Source of the DNA: Pterois miles
Lineage: Eukaryota > Chordata > Actinopteri > Perciformes > Scorpaenidae
DNA: 64,000 nt
Reading direction: 5' to 3'
Assembly: GCA_947000775.1 (NCBI GenBank)
Contig: CAMQGK010000634.1
Location: forward strand, 23,410,001 to 23,474,000
Part shown: piece by piece, positions 37,857 to 49,740 of the stretch
Numbering within the stretch: the first letter of the stretch is position 1
Layout: every line of letters starts with the position of its first letter
The notes under the pieces: generated by a model
What the model saw: only the letters and a program-made list of their open reading frames with translations
Told to the model about the DNA's origin: nothing
The model's database searches: none
Translations under genes and position numbers: made by a program

Positions 37857-40800
37857 ATGTTATGTGCTGGTCGCAGAACGGGGCTAGCCACAGCAGCTAA
37901 TGTTAGCATTAGCATCAGATTTGGGGTCCAGTTCTCTGTCTGGACAGGTTTATGTTGTGTGGAGAGGACATGGCGCTGTTTAGGAGGAAACTGATAATTT
38001 CCATCGGACCTGATGTGCATAGTTATCAATGCTGAAAATTCAAATACAGATTTTCCGCATTCCCACGCTGTATTTTCGCATGGTATTGATGAGAAACGGC
38101 AGACAGCAGTGTGATAAGTTTTACATTTGATAGATAGGTTCATACTTTCCCAAGTCTGTCTTAAAACAATACTTTCATACCCTGTTAAACAGTTTTAGTT
38201 TGCTGTCGTTGCTCCTCCTGTCCTACTGACCATTCCAAAATCCACAGACCTCGTCCTGTGCCAAAATGCATTCTTTAGTTCAGTTAAAGCTAATATGAAG
38301 CTTCAGCAGTCGGAGTTAGACAAATAAAGTTGGTGTCGTCCAGAGTTAGTACATACAGTATTTCCCTCTTTGTGTTATTATCCCTCCACTGCAGCTCAGT
38401 GAGGAAACTTTCTTGTACTAAAAAAAACTAACTTAGGAGGATAGTTGATTTTTCTAAGTCAGACTTCTGTAGCCTCATGTTAGCTTTGGCTAAAGTTTAG
38501 AGCACATTATTCCTTAAAACAAAGACTGAATTTAGTTCATCTCTGACACTGTAATTGTGTTTAAAAGAGATGGTCTCACAGGCAGTATGAACAGAAGCAG
38601 GGTTCAACGTCAGTCTGAAATTCGCTATACAAGTTTTTTTATTTATTAGCGGTTATCAAACAATAGCAAAAGTTTTGAAATGTGGAACGCTGTAATCAGT
38701 TTAGCATTCACGTTTCGTACAAGCACCGCCAAAGCTCCAGAGGAGTTGTCAGCAGACTTCTTAGCGGCCACGGAAGCGAGATGCTGGCGGCTCTTCGTTA
38801 TGACACTTCAGCAGTGTTTTTCGTAAACTTTGCATGCCTTTGAAGAACTACCCCGTTTTATTCAGCTTGCTCTCAAACTTGAGGCAAACTGAGCCATACA
38901 TAGTTGGAGTTTCACCCACATCCTCTAATGCCACCCAACTGAACTCTTCTTTCTAGGATAATTGAAATTGTCCTTTACCCTGCGCCATTTCTTCATCAGT
39001 GCCTGATCAGTAGTGTGCATGTGCAACTCGAAGGAAGTGAGATGGCTCGCTCCATAGCTGCTTCCATCATCAGCGCTGAAATAAATGTTTCATTCATTTT
39101 TACCACTTGCCGATCGGACAATTGAGTGGCTAGATCTGCTAGCATGGCAACATGGCATTTTACTTGCCCCGGGCCAGTGGGTAATCCTTATCGTTTAGCC
39201 CTGAGGAGGGATTATTGTACTGACCAATAACTGTTTTAATGTTTGCATGTGAATATAGTGTGAAGACAGACATGGAAAAATGTGAACCTATACTTTAAGG
39301 CATCATTTCTTTTGCAAAATTTCAGTGAGCCCAATTTTAAGTTGCAGAATACATATAATTTGTCAGGTCTTCCCTCTACACATATGATGGGCTGTGTAAA
39401 ACAGGCAGTACATTTCTATAATTGGATGTGATAAAACTGATGATAGAAATTCTTTTGGGTTCGACACAAGGCTTAAACAACTAGGGTTACTAAAGTCTGA
39501 TCATCTATAGTAAGACGTACGGCTGAGCGATATGGCCAAAATCTTCTATTCTGATATAGGTAATGTCATATTGCGACAAGAATATATATCACGGTTTAGC
39601 ATGTTTTATAGTAGTTCAGTAAATACATATTCTATATAAAATAAAAAAAGTTTTTGTATACTCCTGTGAGAGTGTGAATTTAATACTTGACAAATGACAA
39701 GTACTGAGTATTTTCTCGTTTTTATCATCATCATTTTCAATCATCATTAAGAACTTTATTGACAACATTTTCTGAGAAATTTGAGTTAATATACACTTGA
39801 TATTATCAATTCAGATCAGGTAATTGTGTATCACAATATCTTGATTTATGATTTCATTTATTGAAAGATGATAAATTATCATATTGAATTATCCCCCAAA
39901 TCTAGTAAGGAGAAAAGTACTCTCTACACAACTGTCATGTGCAAACATGAATGTTACATAAATGTATACTGCATGCACAGTATATACTGTATATAAATAG
40001 ATATATGCCTTACTGGCATCATTTCCCTAATCATATTATGATGTTAGCAGGTAAACACGGCCGGTGATATGTAAATATTGACTCACTGAATCCCTCTTGC
40101 ACCTCGTAGCCGGGAGATCGCCGGCGCTGTTGTTGTATGAAGACGCAGTGTCCTGTGTCAGCACAGTCTCGCAGCACATTGCCAAATATCCTCTCGCCAT
40201 TCCCCACCTCTCAGCAGACCTCCTACCCCCACTGACACGCACATCAACCCATTCCAGGCCAGGTCTGAGCATGGCCACATCGCGTACACAGAGCACAGTG
40301 TGATCTAACGCCCAGCATGTGACCCATCCAGTGCTGCTGTGGATACAGTATGTGCTCGTTAAACAACAATTCTGCCAGATTGTTCCTTTCAGGACCTTGA
40401 TGACAAGAACATTTAAACAAAATGAAGCCAAAGATTAGAGTGACTATGAAAGTTTACGTGCACAAATAGACAGTATAGACAACAAATGTGGCTCTTACCT
40501 TGGCCCATTCAGCAGTTTTCATGTGGCCGTTAGTCAAACAGCGAGACACAGAACAGAAGAGGGAGAGGATCAGATCATTATTATCACCTACAGGGATAAA
40601 CAACTGGCGACCTCTCTCTTTCTCACCCCATCCTTCTTCCCCACTCCCTCCCTCCTCACTTTCACTCCCTCTGTGCTCCCTCACCCTTCCTCCTCCATCT
40701 CCCCTCCTATCATCTTTCCTCTCTCTCCTCGCCCCCATCGAGTGAATAGTGATCATGTCTGGCATTTCATCGGCTCTTTGCACTTCTCTCCTCTATTAAG

Positions 40801-41189
40801 ATTGATGGGCTGCTTGGCTATAAATGAGCATGCTAAGACTTGGACGGGGCCACGGTCAGGCAAGGGCTACATCAGGGCTTCGTACATATGGACGCTCACA
40901 CGCACCTTCCCTATTAGCAGCAGAATGTCAGAGCTGAGGCCCAGGACGGCGCACTATTTTTGTTACATGGAAGCAAACACACACACAGAAGATATACACA
41001 TACAGACACACCCACACCCACGGGCGCGACCCTGTCAGTCACCTCCAGCAGCGTCTGCTGTGGATCAGTAACCAGCAGACTGCTGACCAGTAGTTCCAGT
41101 GTCTCAGATAGTGAAGTTACAGCTGTGAACGTAGCAGCGCAGTGTGTGTACAGTTTATTTGTCAGTGAATAAATGCTTCAGCTCCTCAA
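37857..41189. other. Intergenic, no gene seen
   Basis: Unique-looking AT-rich sequence. 40612-40738 is a pyrimidine-rich tract. The 182-codon frame at 40523-41071 depends on that tract and is not credible. Confidence 0.45.
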
Positions 41190-41220
41190 GACCCAAGACA
41201 AGTTCCTACGTCTTGGGTCT
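41189..41220. other. Perfect 11-bp hairpin with 10-nt loop
   Basis: AGACCCAAGAC (41189-41199) and GTCTTGGGTCT (41210-41220) are exact inverted repeats around AAGTTCCTAC. No poly-T or gene context gives it a function. Confidence 0.8.
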
Positions 41221-42347
41221 GAAATGAACTTTTTTTTCACTGCATGCCACTGTGACAGGCAAGTATTTGTTTTTATTTGCCACTGTTGAAATCCATCTGC
41301 TAAATGAGAGAATAATAGTTTTTTAATGTTTGATATATTTTATATAAAAAACATTATATGTATGGTATATTCCAGTGTTTGAATTACACCGTAGCTTCTG
41401 GGGGAGCCCTATATTTCGGGAGAGGGAGCGTTCTGCAGCCTACATAGTACTGTACTGTACTTTGCTATTATCATCTATAGTGGATATTCACATAAAAACA
41501 ATTAAAATGATTGATTTAATATTTGAAAATTTGCTTTGTTTAAAAGAAATCATGGCAAAGCTGCTTCGAGATAGTGTTAGGATCGCTCTCTAGTCTCTAT
41601 TTTATATTGCTGTGAAAACACTTCCGACTGTATTTATTAAAATTTAAAGAAATTTTACGAGATTACTTTTGAACACATCATGATAACATTGTAATTTACT
41701 TTCACCCATTTGTTATTTTTAGTAAGCAGAGCTTGAACGCCTCATAATGTAATAAGACACTGGCAGATCATTAACGTTAGTAGCTCCGTTATTTAACCAA
41801 GCAGGACTGTTCTGCCCACCAGCTGCTAACAGCTAACGTTACCAACTCGCCTCCTTTTTGGATGGATTTGTTGTTAACTGTGTTGCTTTATCAGGGAAGA
41901 TAGTCGTAGCCATGCTTTGGAGCACTTTTTTTCTCTCCATCATGGCTCTGGTCCAAAACAAACGTGACTGTTGGAAAACATCAATAAGAGGAATCGATAG
42001 CCATGGAGACATGAGATGCCATGGAAACTAGGAACCCGTTCCCAACGGGAACTGATGCTCTATTCCCTTCGCCAGGGTTTTCCGTCTGCCAAGTGGCGGA
42101 TGGCCTGACAATTTTCAGACCCAGCTTGCTTGCCACCTGCTGATTAAAGTGAAGGGGCTCAGCCCCAGTTAGCAACAACTTTGGCTTAGGCTCGCTTAAG
42201 GTGGCCTAACCTTTAAGGCGGACCAGGTATAATCATTTTAGTGACAAGCTTCTCCTCCAAGTTTTGTCAATGACAATGTTTTTTTTTTTTTTTTTTAATT
42301 AGCACTTTCTACAATATCTGTGTGCGGTAACTGTGGTATGGTTAAGG
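41221..42347. other. Intergenic, no gene seen
   Basis: Nothing recognised apart from a T run (42281-42297). Confidence 0.4.
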
Positions 42348-42765
42348 TTAAAGGAACAGTGTGATCCCTTGAAATGGAATATAATATACAGAACTATATT
42401 TTAATTAGTGTATAATCACCTGAAACTAAGAGTTGTGTTGTTGTTAGTTTATCTATCTATCTACATAGTGATCGGGTCCTCTCCACTGAGCATGGCATGT
42501 TGCTCCGACATGTTTCTAGTCCAGAGTGGAAAAACCAAACACTGGCTCAGACTGCAAAACTGTGGTACCGCTAGTCACTGTCTGACTTCTGTTGCTCCTA
42601 AAGTAGAGCTACTATGGTAAGGATGGCCTCTGATTGAGGTGAATGGCATTATCATGGTTGTGCATTCTGCGGCGTTACCACAACCTTGGAAAGGGAGGAG
42701 TGAGTGGAGCTCAATCTGCAACCACACCACCAGCTGTCACTAAATCCCACACACTGTACCTTTAA
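42348..42765 (+). mobile_element. MITE family B, copy 2
   Basis: Terminal repeats TTAAAGGAACAGTGTG and CACACACTGTACCTTTAA face inward; the internal GTGTATAATCACCTGAAACT is the complement of the block in copy 1. The interior order indicates opposite orientation to 8586-9022. It is non-coding. Confidence 0.75.
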
Positions 42766-44078
42766 GGAAAGATTGTGGTTATGGTAAATAAACTATTTTT
42801 AGGTCTATTATGGTGAGGCAACTACAACACTAGTTTAAGGTACACTACGTCCTGTACTGGCACCGAATGGTGGTACTGGGTGTAAATCATGACATGCAGA
42901 TTCGTCCACTATGGATGTAATGTAAAGATATTCTGAGCAGAGGGTCGCTAAAAACAGACATATTAGCAATCATCTTCAAATTATTAGTTTTTTTTTGGTT
43001 TGTGGAAATTCTCATTACGTTCCAACAGCAATCAATAAATCAAATGCTCTGACCAAAAAAAAAAAGAAAAAAAAAGCTGGTATCTGTGGGTGTTATAAGA
43101 CTGCTAAAAACACATCCAATCATATAATTTGGTCCAAAATGTAATGATTGGCTTCCTGTCTGTCTTCCTATCTACTTACGCTCGCATGCACTCTTTGCAC
43201 ATCACCGGAGTCTTCCACAAGCTGCTAGCTTGACAGCTGTGAGTACTAACAACAGCCATGTTCACCATTCACATTCATAATGATAATTATGGGGGAGTGG
43301 CTTTGGACGGAGGTCTGATCGGACTTCAGCATTGCCGACTTGGCGACTTTCTCGCTAGATTTCGGGACTTTTGGAGCTAGTGCTGCTCGCTACTTGCATT
43401 GGAAAACAGTCAGCAACACTGAAGCACTTTTTAAAATCTAGCGTACTCTCGCTATTATTTTCAGACTACCAACTAGCTTTAAATTTATAAAAATATTACT
43501 CTTGTTTTTTATGTGCTACCCCCATCTCAAAAACAGTATTGAATTGCATAACATACTGTTGAATGAGCTTGTGTTCCAGGTACTTTTAGTAATTTGCTTC
43601 ATTACAAATGTCATTATGATTTTAAATTAAGTTTATTTACGTCTAGAACAGAATCTGGGATATTCAAGGTTTAATTAGCAGCTTCGTGATTTGTCTTTCT
43701 AAGTTCAGTTTCACTTGGGATTCATTTCACTCTTCTTATCTTATAGAACTGTTTAGTGTTAAAATATTACAGTATTTGTACATTCTGGTGTTTTCCATCT
43801 TTTCTTCGGTGCCACGGTTTAGCAGGTGATCAAGTGTTAATTTAAGCTCTCCAAAAGACCTCAGCCCTTAAAACCGTCCGCCTAAGGTAGCTGTGAATAA
43901 CTGTCCTGCAGTTGGTTATGTGTTGGCCAGGGGGCTCATAAGCGACACAGCCACAGATCACATGGTTAAAGAACTGATAGACATTTACAAGACATTGCAA
44001 AGCTTTTCCTTTCATTTTGGCTGGACACTCAGTCTATCGGACCTTCTCAGTGTCTCACATAGGCATTCAGTATTTTAC

Positions 44079-44080
<2 letters not shown>
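42766..44080. other. Intergenic, no gene seen
   Basis: AT-rich unique-looking DNA with A and T runs near 42988 and 43055-43075. Confidence 0.4.

Positions 44081-44147
<67 letters not shown>
44081..44147. repeat. (TG)n microsatellite, 67 bp
   Basis: An uninterrupted dinucleotide tract. Confidence 0.98.
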
Positions 44148-44149
<2 letters not shown>

Positions 44150-44269
44150 CCTTGCAGAACTGGAGAGAGAGAGAGCTGTTGGAGGTGCTCATGTCCCTTT
44201 TGTTGACATGGAAAGATTACAGGAAAATATTGTGTCATAATTATTTCTCAACACCTCCCTCATAGATCA

Positions 44270-44690
44270 GAGTTCATGGGGTGTCTAACAGGGGGGGTAC
44301 TGAGAGACATGCCCTGCGGAGCTGACCATAAATCAGCTTAGTGAGGGCAGATTTGATGACAAAGATTTAACGGCTGTAAAGGACACCCTGAGCCTCAGAT
44401 TCTTGCAACTGTCATCAAATACCCGCTAGGCCATTAACAGGTCACGCAGGAGTAGCTGAGCTGAGCCTGCAACATCATCAGCACACCCACCCTCCTCTTG
44501 TCACCAGCTGAAGCCCCCCACCACCACCCCAGAGCACAGGTGCACTTCCTGGAAGAGCAGCAGGGGCAGCAGAGCCTCTTTGCTCCAATAATCAGTCCTG
44601 CCTCCTCTCCTCCATAAATCTTCGGCTCCTTAAATTAAGCAGCACTGCAACACGCAAGACTGATATTAACCCCCTGAGACGACTGTACTA
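44270..44690. promoter_or_regulatory. Candidate conserved non-coding element
   Basis: Repeat-free, mid-GC sequence with CCATAAATCAGCTTAG, GATTTGATGACAAAGATTTA, CCATTAACAGGTCACGCAGG and AAGCAGCACTGCAAC. The composition contrasts with the flanking microsatellite and transposon fragment. A distal tbx18 enhancer is possible, but this is guesswork without alignment. Confidence 0.22.
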
Positions 44691-44694
44691 TCTT

Positions 44695-44990
44695 TCAGAG
44701 GCTGTAGCGGGTTCAGTTTTTGAGCTAGGGTGAAGGTTCAGATATCATGCAAAACTAGAAAACCACTCCATTGGAAGCAACCAACCATGTCACACTAGCT
44801 TGTCACGAAGGAGGCTAAATATCGTCCAAAGTTAGACTAGATTTCATTTTTTATAGGAAAAACCGGCATAGACGTTTTCAGAGGAATCCCTTGACCTGTG
44901 ACCTCAAGATGTGTGAATGTAAATGGGTTCTATGGGTACCCACAAGTCTCCCCTTTACAGACATGCTCACTTTATGATAATCTCATGCAT
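44695..44990 (-). mobile_element. DNA transposon derivative family D, copy 3 (truncated)
   Basis: Reverse-oriented match to the right half of copies 1 and 2: GGCTGTAGCGGGTTCAG, CCCTTGACCTGTGACCTCAA, GGTTCTATGGGTACCCACAA, CCCCTTTACAGACATGC. It contains a DR1 motif in reverse (TGACCTGTGACCT, 44894-44906). Both termini are missing. Confidence 0.7.
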
Positions 44991-46469
44991 GGTTGGGCAA
45001 CGGGCTACGAAGCCAAGACTCTTGTGGATCCAATGAGCCCAACTGTATTCATGTGTGATGATGTTAGTCCCCATAGTGGCCATTTCATTGCATTTTTTTT
45101 TATTTGACCTCACTGTATAAAATGACCTGTGGTGACCTCTAGGATAATCACAGCTTCATGAAACTTTACAACCACAAACTAGAGACCTAGAGCATTCAGA
45201 GGATGGATGGCTTTACTAGGTAGACTGACAATAAGGGGGTTTCTGAGCAGTTTACACAACAGAAGTGCTCGCCATCCAATCAGTGAAAAATGCAGTTCTT
45301 TCAGAAATCTCCAAATATCAGATGTTTTTGATACCAAATCAGCTTTTTCTATGATGTTCCTCAAGGTCTTGGTGTCTTAATGGGGTATTTTGGAGGGATT
45401 ATTGATCATTTTTATCAATTCTGGAGTGGTAACTAATGGCTGAATTTAGCACCAAATCTGTGTAACAAATGTATCAAACCAAAAATTGCTGCAACAACTT
45501 GAGATGTAAGTGAGCATGAGGATGGACATCACGGACTTTTATCATTATGTTGTACGCTTTTATACACTTTCACAATTTATTTGAAATGATTATTTCTTAT
45601 TTATGAATAGAAGAACTTGACACAGTGCTGAACGGCATCTCAAACTAATCTCCAGCTTCCCATCTTTCAAATGATGTACACCACCTCTATGTGACATCTA
45701 CTGTTGACCTGCTATCTCCCCCAAAGGCACTCCCATACCCCCCAGAAAAACACAAAAAGGGGTCCATTCAGTCTCGGAGGGTTAATCCTGAATCTTTCAC
45801 TGAAATCAAACTGACTCATAGTGTCGACACATATTTAAAGATCATTACAAAATCCCTGTTTTCAGAGTCCTTTTGTCTTCAAGAATCTTGAGGCTTTTAC
45901 TATATTTCAAGATAAGTTTGTTTAAACCACCATTTGTAATTCTAATATGCTGCTCATCAGACACAAACAGACCTCTTTATTTTGCCTCTGACGTTTGTGA
46001 GTTTCTGTGCCAAACCGTATTTTGTGCTCCAGGCAGCTTTCTTGTCGCTGCCCAACATGACCTCACCTGTGGACTCTCCAGTTCATATGCTTGGTCACGT
46101 ACAGCAGGCCACAACTCCCCTCTCGAGCACGCTCAACCACGTGGTCACCTCGTCGGCCCGTATGTTAATGTTCACTTCAATCACACAGGACGCTAAAACC
46201 ACATAACCGGCCTCTATGCAAATGCTAACTTGTGTTGAGTGCTCAGGGTAGCCAATTCCCTGAGGGGAGGAAAGGCAGCGGGTGTAGAGGAACGATATGG
46301 TAAATACTGTAGGTTTATTCCACTTTCGCCAAGACTCACTGTTTGAGGATGCCAGAGTCCATCATTCTGTACATGGGAAACATTTTAAAGCAATGCCAAA
46401 GAACTGTTTTCCCAACAGTGTCCCCAACAGCAGCATTTTTTCTTATGCTTTCATTGCTTATTGCTCGTG
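44991..46469. other. Intergenic, no gene seen
   Basis: Unique-looking. The overlapping frames 45873-46206 lack any recognisable domain. Confidence 0.45.
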
Positions 46470-47682
46470 CTTAAAGCTGAAGTTGGTAACTTTGAGCAAA
46501 TATGATAAAAAAAGTTGAACTTATAAAACTGTCACTATATCCTGACAGTTGTGCATGAGACCAGGCTGCTGTCATGCACCATTAATATTTATAAGTATTG
46601 TGTTCTTAATAAGAAAAGTAATGCACTGTAATTTGTATATAGTAAGTGTGCCAAACGGCAGGTAGGGAGGAGGTCGGCGTGAATATGTGGGTCAGCCTTT
46701 CGCCCAGGAGACCAGTGTTCATACCCCGTTTGAAACCAGAGATCAGTGTTGACTTATTTGCCATGTAACTTATGTACTTAGGTTACGCCACCTATGGTGT
46801 TATTTTAAGCCAAACCACCATCTTTTCCTAAACCTAACCACATAGCTTTGTTGCCTAAGCCTAACCAAGTCAATCTTTTCCTAAACCTATCTAAGTAGTT
46901 TTTGTCACATACTCTAACTTACATACTTAAGTTGCAGCACTTCTGGGGTGGCGTAACCACTTCTGAGGTGGCATAACGTAACCACGGTCAAGTTGTTTTG
47001 TGTGAGCACAGGACTTTATTTTGAAAAGACTGGAGCAGAAATTGTTGCTGGACATTTGGAAGAAATCACACAAAAAATTTAGAATAACCTTTCGTGAGAT
47101 ATATGAATTGATGTATGAAAATATGTGCATGATCTGTGGAAAATATGTTCCTCTGTGTCCTAGTGCTCCAAATGGCATTTTGCAAGATTTCACATTGCCG
47201 AAAGAATACAACCAATCAGAGCAGTGCTTTCTTTACAGCAGCTGTCAGTCTCAGTCTGAACTCCGATCAAATGGTCAAACTAAGCAGCATTGATCAAATA
47301 TTAATTAGTATTCTGTTACTGAAATGCCTGTTTCTTTCCTCAAATGTTACTGTTTAGCTGTAAAATGAGTAAGTTTGCTTGGTTTTGGCTCCATTGTTTT
47401 CAACATAGCAGCCGGGTCACAAACGTTCTCGATCAGCGCTGCCTAGTTTGACAGTTTGATTGGAGTTTGTGAGTTTTGCAAGCAGTGATTGACAGCTGCT
47501 GTAGTGACTGCTCAACTCTGATTAGTTGTTTTTGTTTGGGCGGGGTGGAATCAAACAAATGCCATTAGCAACACAGGAGGACACAGATTACCTGTCTCAT
47601 GCACTACTGTCAGGATGTAGTGACCATTTTATAAAAATAACTTTTCATTATGTTTGCTCAAAGTTCCTGACTGCAGTTTTAA
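46470..47682. mobile_element. MITE family F with a nested repeat E copy
   Basis: The left end CTTAAAGCTGAAGTTGGTAA, with CTTTGAGCAAA after it, and the right end TTTGCTCAAAG..CTGCAGTTTTAA form about 30-bp imperfect inverted repeats. The interior from about 46575 to 47060 is the separate repeat E. The remaining interior includes AACTCTGATTAGTTG and GTGATTGACAGCTGCTG. Confidence 0.65.
46575..47060. repeat. Complex dispersed repeat E, copy 2 (nested)
   Basis: Matches 35580-36640 through GTAGGGAGGAGGTCGG, ATATGTGGGTCA, CCAAACCACCATCTTTTCCT and TTTATTTTGAAAAGACTGGA. Two near-repeats of CACTTCTG(G/A)GGTGGC occur at about 46938 and 46958. Confidence 0.6.
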
Positions 47683-49369
47683 TGCAATCCACATTATTTA
47701 TTCCAATTTGTTAATGTATGTCTCTGATGAAAACACGATTTTCTATCCCCATTTAATGCAAAGGTCTCACTGTATGTACAGTGTGATATTTTTAAAGAAG
47801 GCTGCACTTGAGTTGGTGTTGGTTAGTTGAGTCTTTGTGCCAAACTGTAACTGTTTGTGTAAACACTGACTGGAAAGGTCAGACATGCTTGGTTGCGCAT
47901 AGTATTCATTGGAAACTGGTACAATATTATATATTATAATATACTGTATAGTAATAAATATATATATAATGTTATATTTTCTTTCTCTCTCATTCATGCT
48001 TCACTTTTACACTGTATGTCTATGTTAGTATGCCTGAGCTGGCATGAATATACACCCACACATGCAAACACGCTCTGAAATGAAGACTGATGCCTCTCAG
48101 CTTTGATATGATGCCTTGGAGCTTTGGGGATATTCGGTGTCATGATGAGATAGTTTGGCAGTGCCACAAAGTGTGTATTTATGTACAGCCAATGTTAACA
48201 GTAAATCAGAGTTGTCTACTTAGATAATTATAGATATTACAAGTGTAGATGATATGCTCAACATAGTGATTTGTATTGCTCTGAAATTTGCTCTGATGAC
48301 ACATTAAGATACCAGATAAATGTTCCACGCCTAATCCAGCTTTCTTCTTTACCAACCAGTATAGATAAAGTGTTGTTTACTCATTCTTTTAGTGTTATTT
48401 TCATATATTTAATGTAATTGTTTTCACATTGTTAAGTATATACTTTAGCAGGTGTGTGGGCTAAAGGGTGGTTCCAAAAGGTTGGCAGTTGTGGTTTTTA
48501 GTCTGTCTGTCTGTCCAATAGCAATAAGATTTCATAGCATTAACACATTTTAAATCTGTATCGATTCCACTAATTTAACCTGAATCCTTTTGAATCCCTT
48601 GTCTAATCTTATGAGGTTTTCCTTTCAGCATTTGTATGTTGTAATTAATGCTCACAACCAAACTAGATGAGCAGCATAATAAATGAAATATTCATTCAAT
48701 GTATCAGCACTCAGTGAGCAGCTGTGGTATGCTGTACTTCATAAGCTAATTACTCCAAATTCAGGAAACACTGAGATGATATAACTCAAAGTTTGACTGG
48801 GATATTCTTAAATTTCGATCCTCTCTATAAGAGTCCACTCTTTTAGTCCCTGTTGAACTACAAAAACACACAGTACACATCAGGTCGTACAGTGACGTTA
48901 CCAAAGTTTCTACCCTTACATAATTTTAAAGCAGTGTTTTTGAGGATTGTCTTGTCCCTTTGCCTTTGCTGTATTTCAGGTACATTGTATTTCTGAATCA
49001 AGTTTGTAGGTCTTCCTACTGAGATTTCCAAAAAAAGTCTTTAGCAGTGGACAGGCTCTGCATCTACCGTTTTTCCAACCAACCTACTTTAAATGAAACT
49101 ACGCCTACTTCAGTATGAAGAAAGCTTTGGTGGCTGCGTTCCTGTGGAAACTCGCCAGATATGACAGCAACAGTAGCTTGATAAATAGTGAGAAGGAGCA
49201 CTGGATGTGATGATTTTATCGTTTACCAGAGCACAAATGAGACAAGAATTAACAACGTCCGGCGTCAACGTTGGACAGATCCCATCTGCAACAGAAAGGC
49301 AACCTTTCTCTTTTGGTCCTAACGGAGAAGATACACTTTTATGCCTCGGCACGAACGACAGCCGTGGCC
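47683..49369. other. Intergenic, no gene seen
   Basis: AT-rich; a TA-rich patch lies at 47920-47975. Frames at 49110-49526 overlap the following repeat. Confidence 0.4.
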
Positions 49370-49740
49370 GGAGGCATTATGTTTTTGGGTTGTCTGTCCC
49401 TACGTACGTCCATCTGTCTTGACCATTTTCATGAACGCAGAAGAGCAACTGGAGGGAATTTGTCCTGTCTTGGACTCAAGATTGAACAGATTACATTTTG
49501 ATGGTAAAAGGTCAAGGTCACTGTGACCTCACTTCCATCCCATTATCGTGAGTGTGATAGCTCAGGAACGCCTTGAGGGACTTTCTTCAAATTTGGCACA
49601 AATGTCCACTTGAACTCAAAATTGAACTTATTACATTTTGGTGGCCAAAGGTCACCTTGACCTCACATAACACATTTTTTGCCCATAACTCAAGAATTCA
49701 TACATTAATTATGACAATTTCACACACATGTCTAACAGGA
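49370..49740 (+). repeat. Dispersed repeat with two nuclear-receptor palindromes
   Basis: Two related units start at 49469 and 49609 (CTTGGACTCAAGATTGAAC and CTTGAACTCAAAATTGAAC) and carry AGGTCACTGTGACCT (49515-49529) and AGGTCACCTTGACCT (49649-49663), both perfect oestrogen-response-element palindromes with a 3-bp spacer. A direct repeat AGGTCAAGGTCA lies at 49509-49520. CTCAGGAACGCCTTGAGGGA is a phrase I recall from a common fish repeat. Binding is not shown. Confidence 0.72.

Noticed and set aside
40523..41071. 182-codon plus-strand frame, the longest in the window
   Set aside because: Its middle is a pyrimidine-rich tract, and neither end shows a domain or splice logic.
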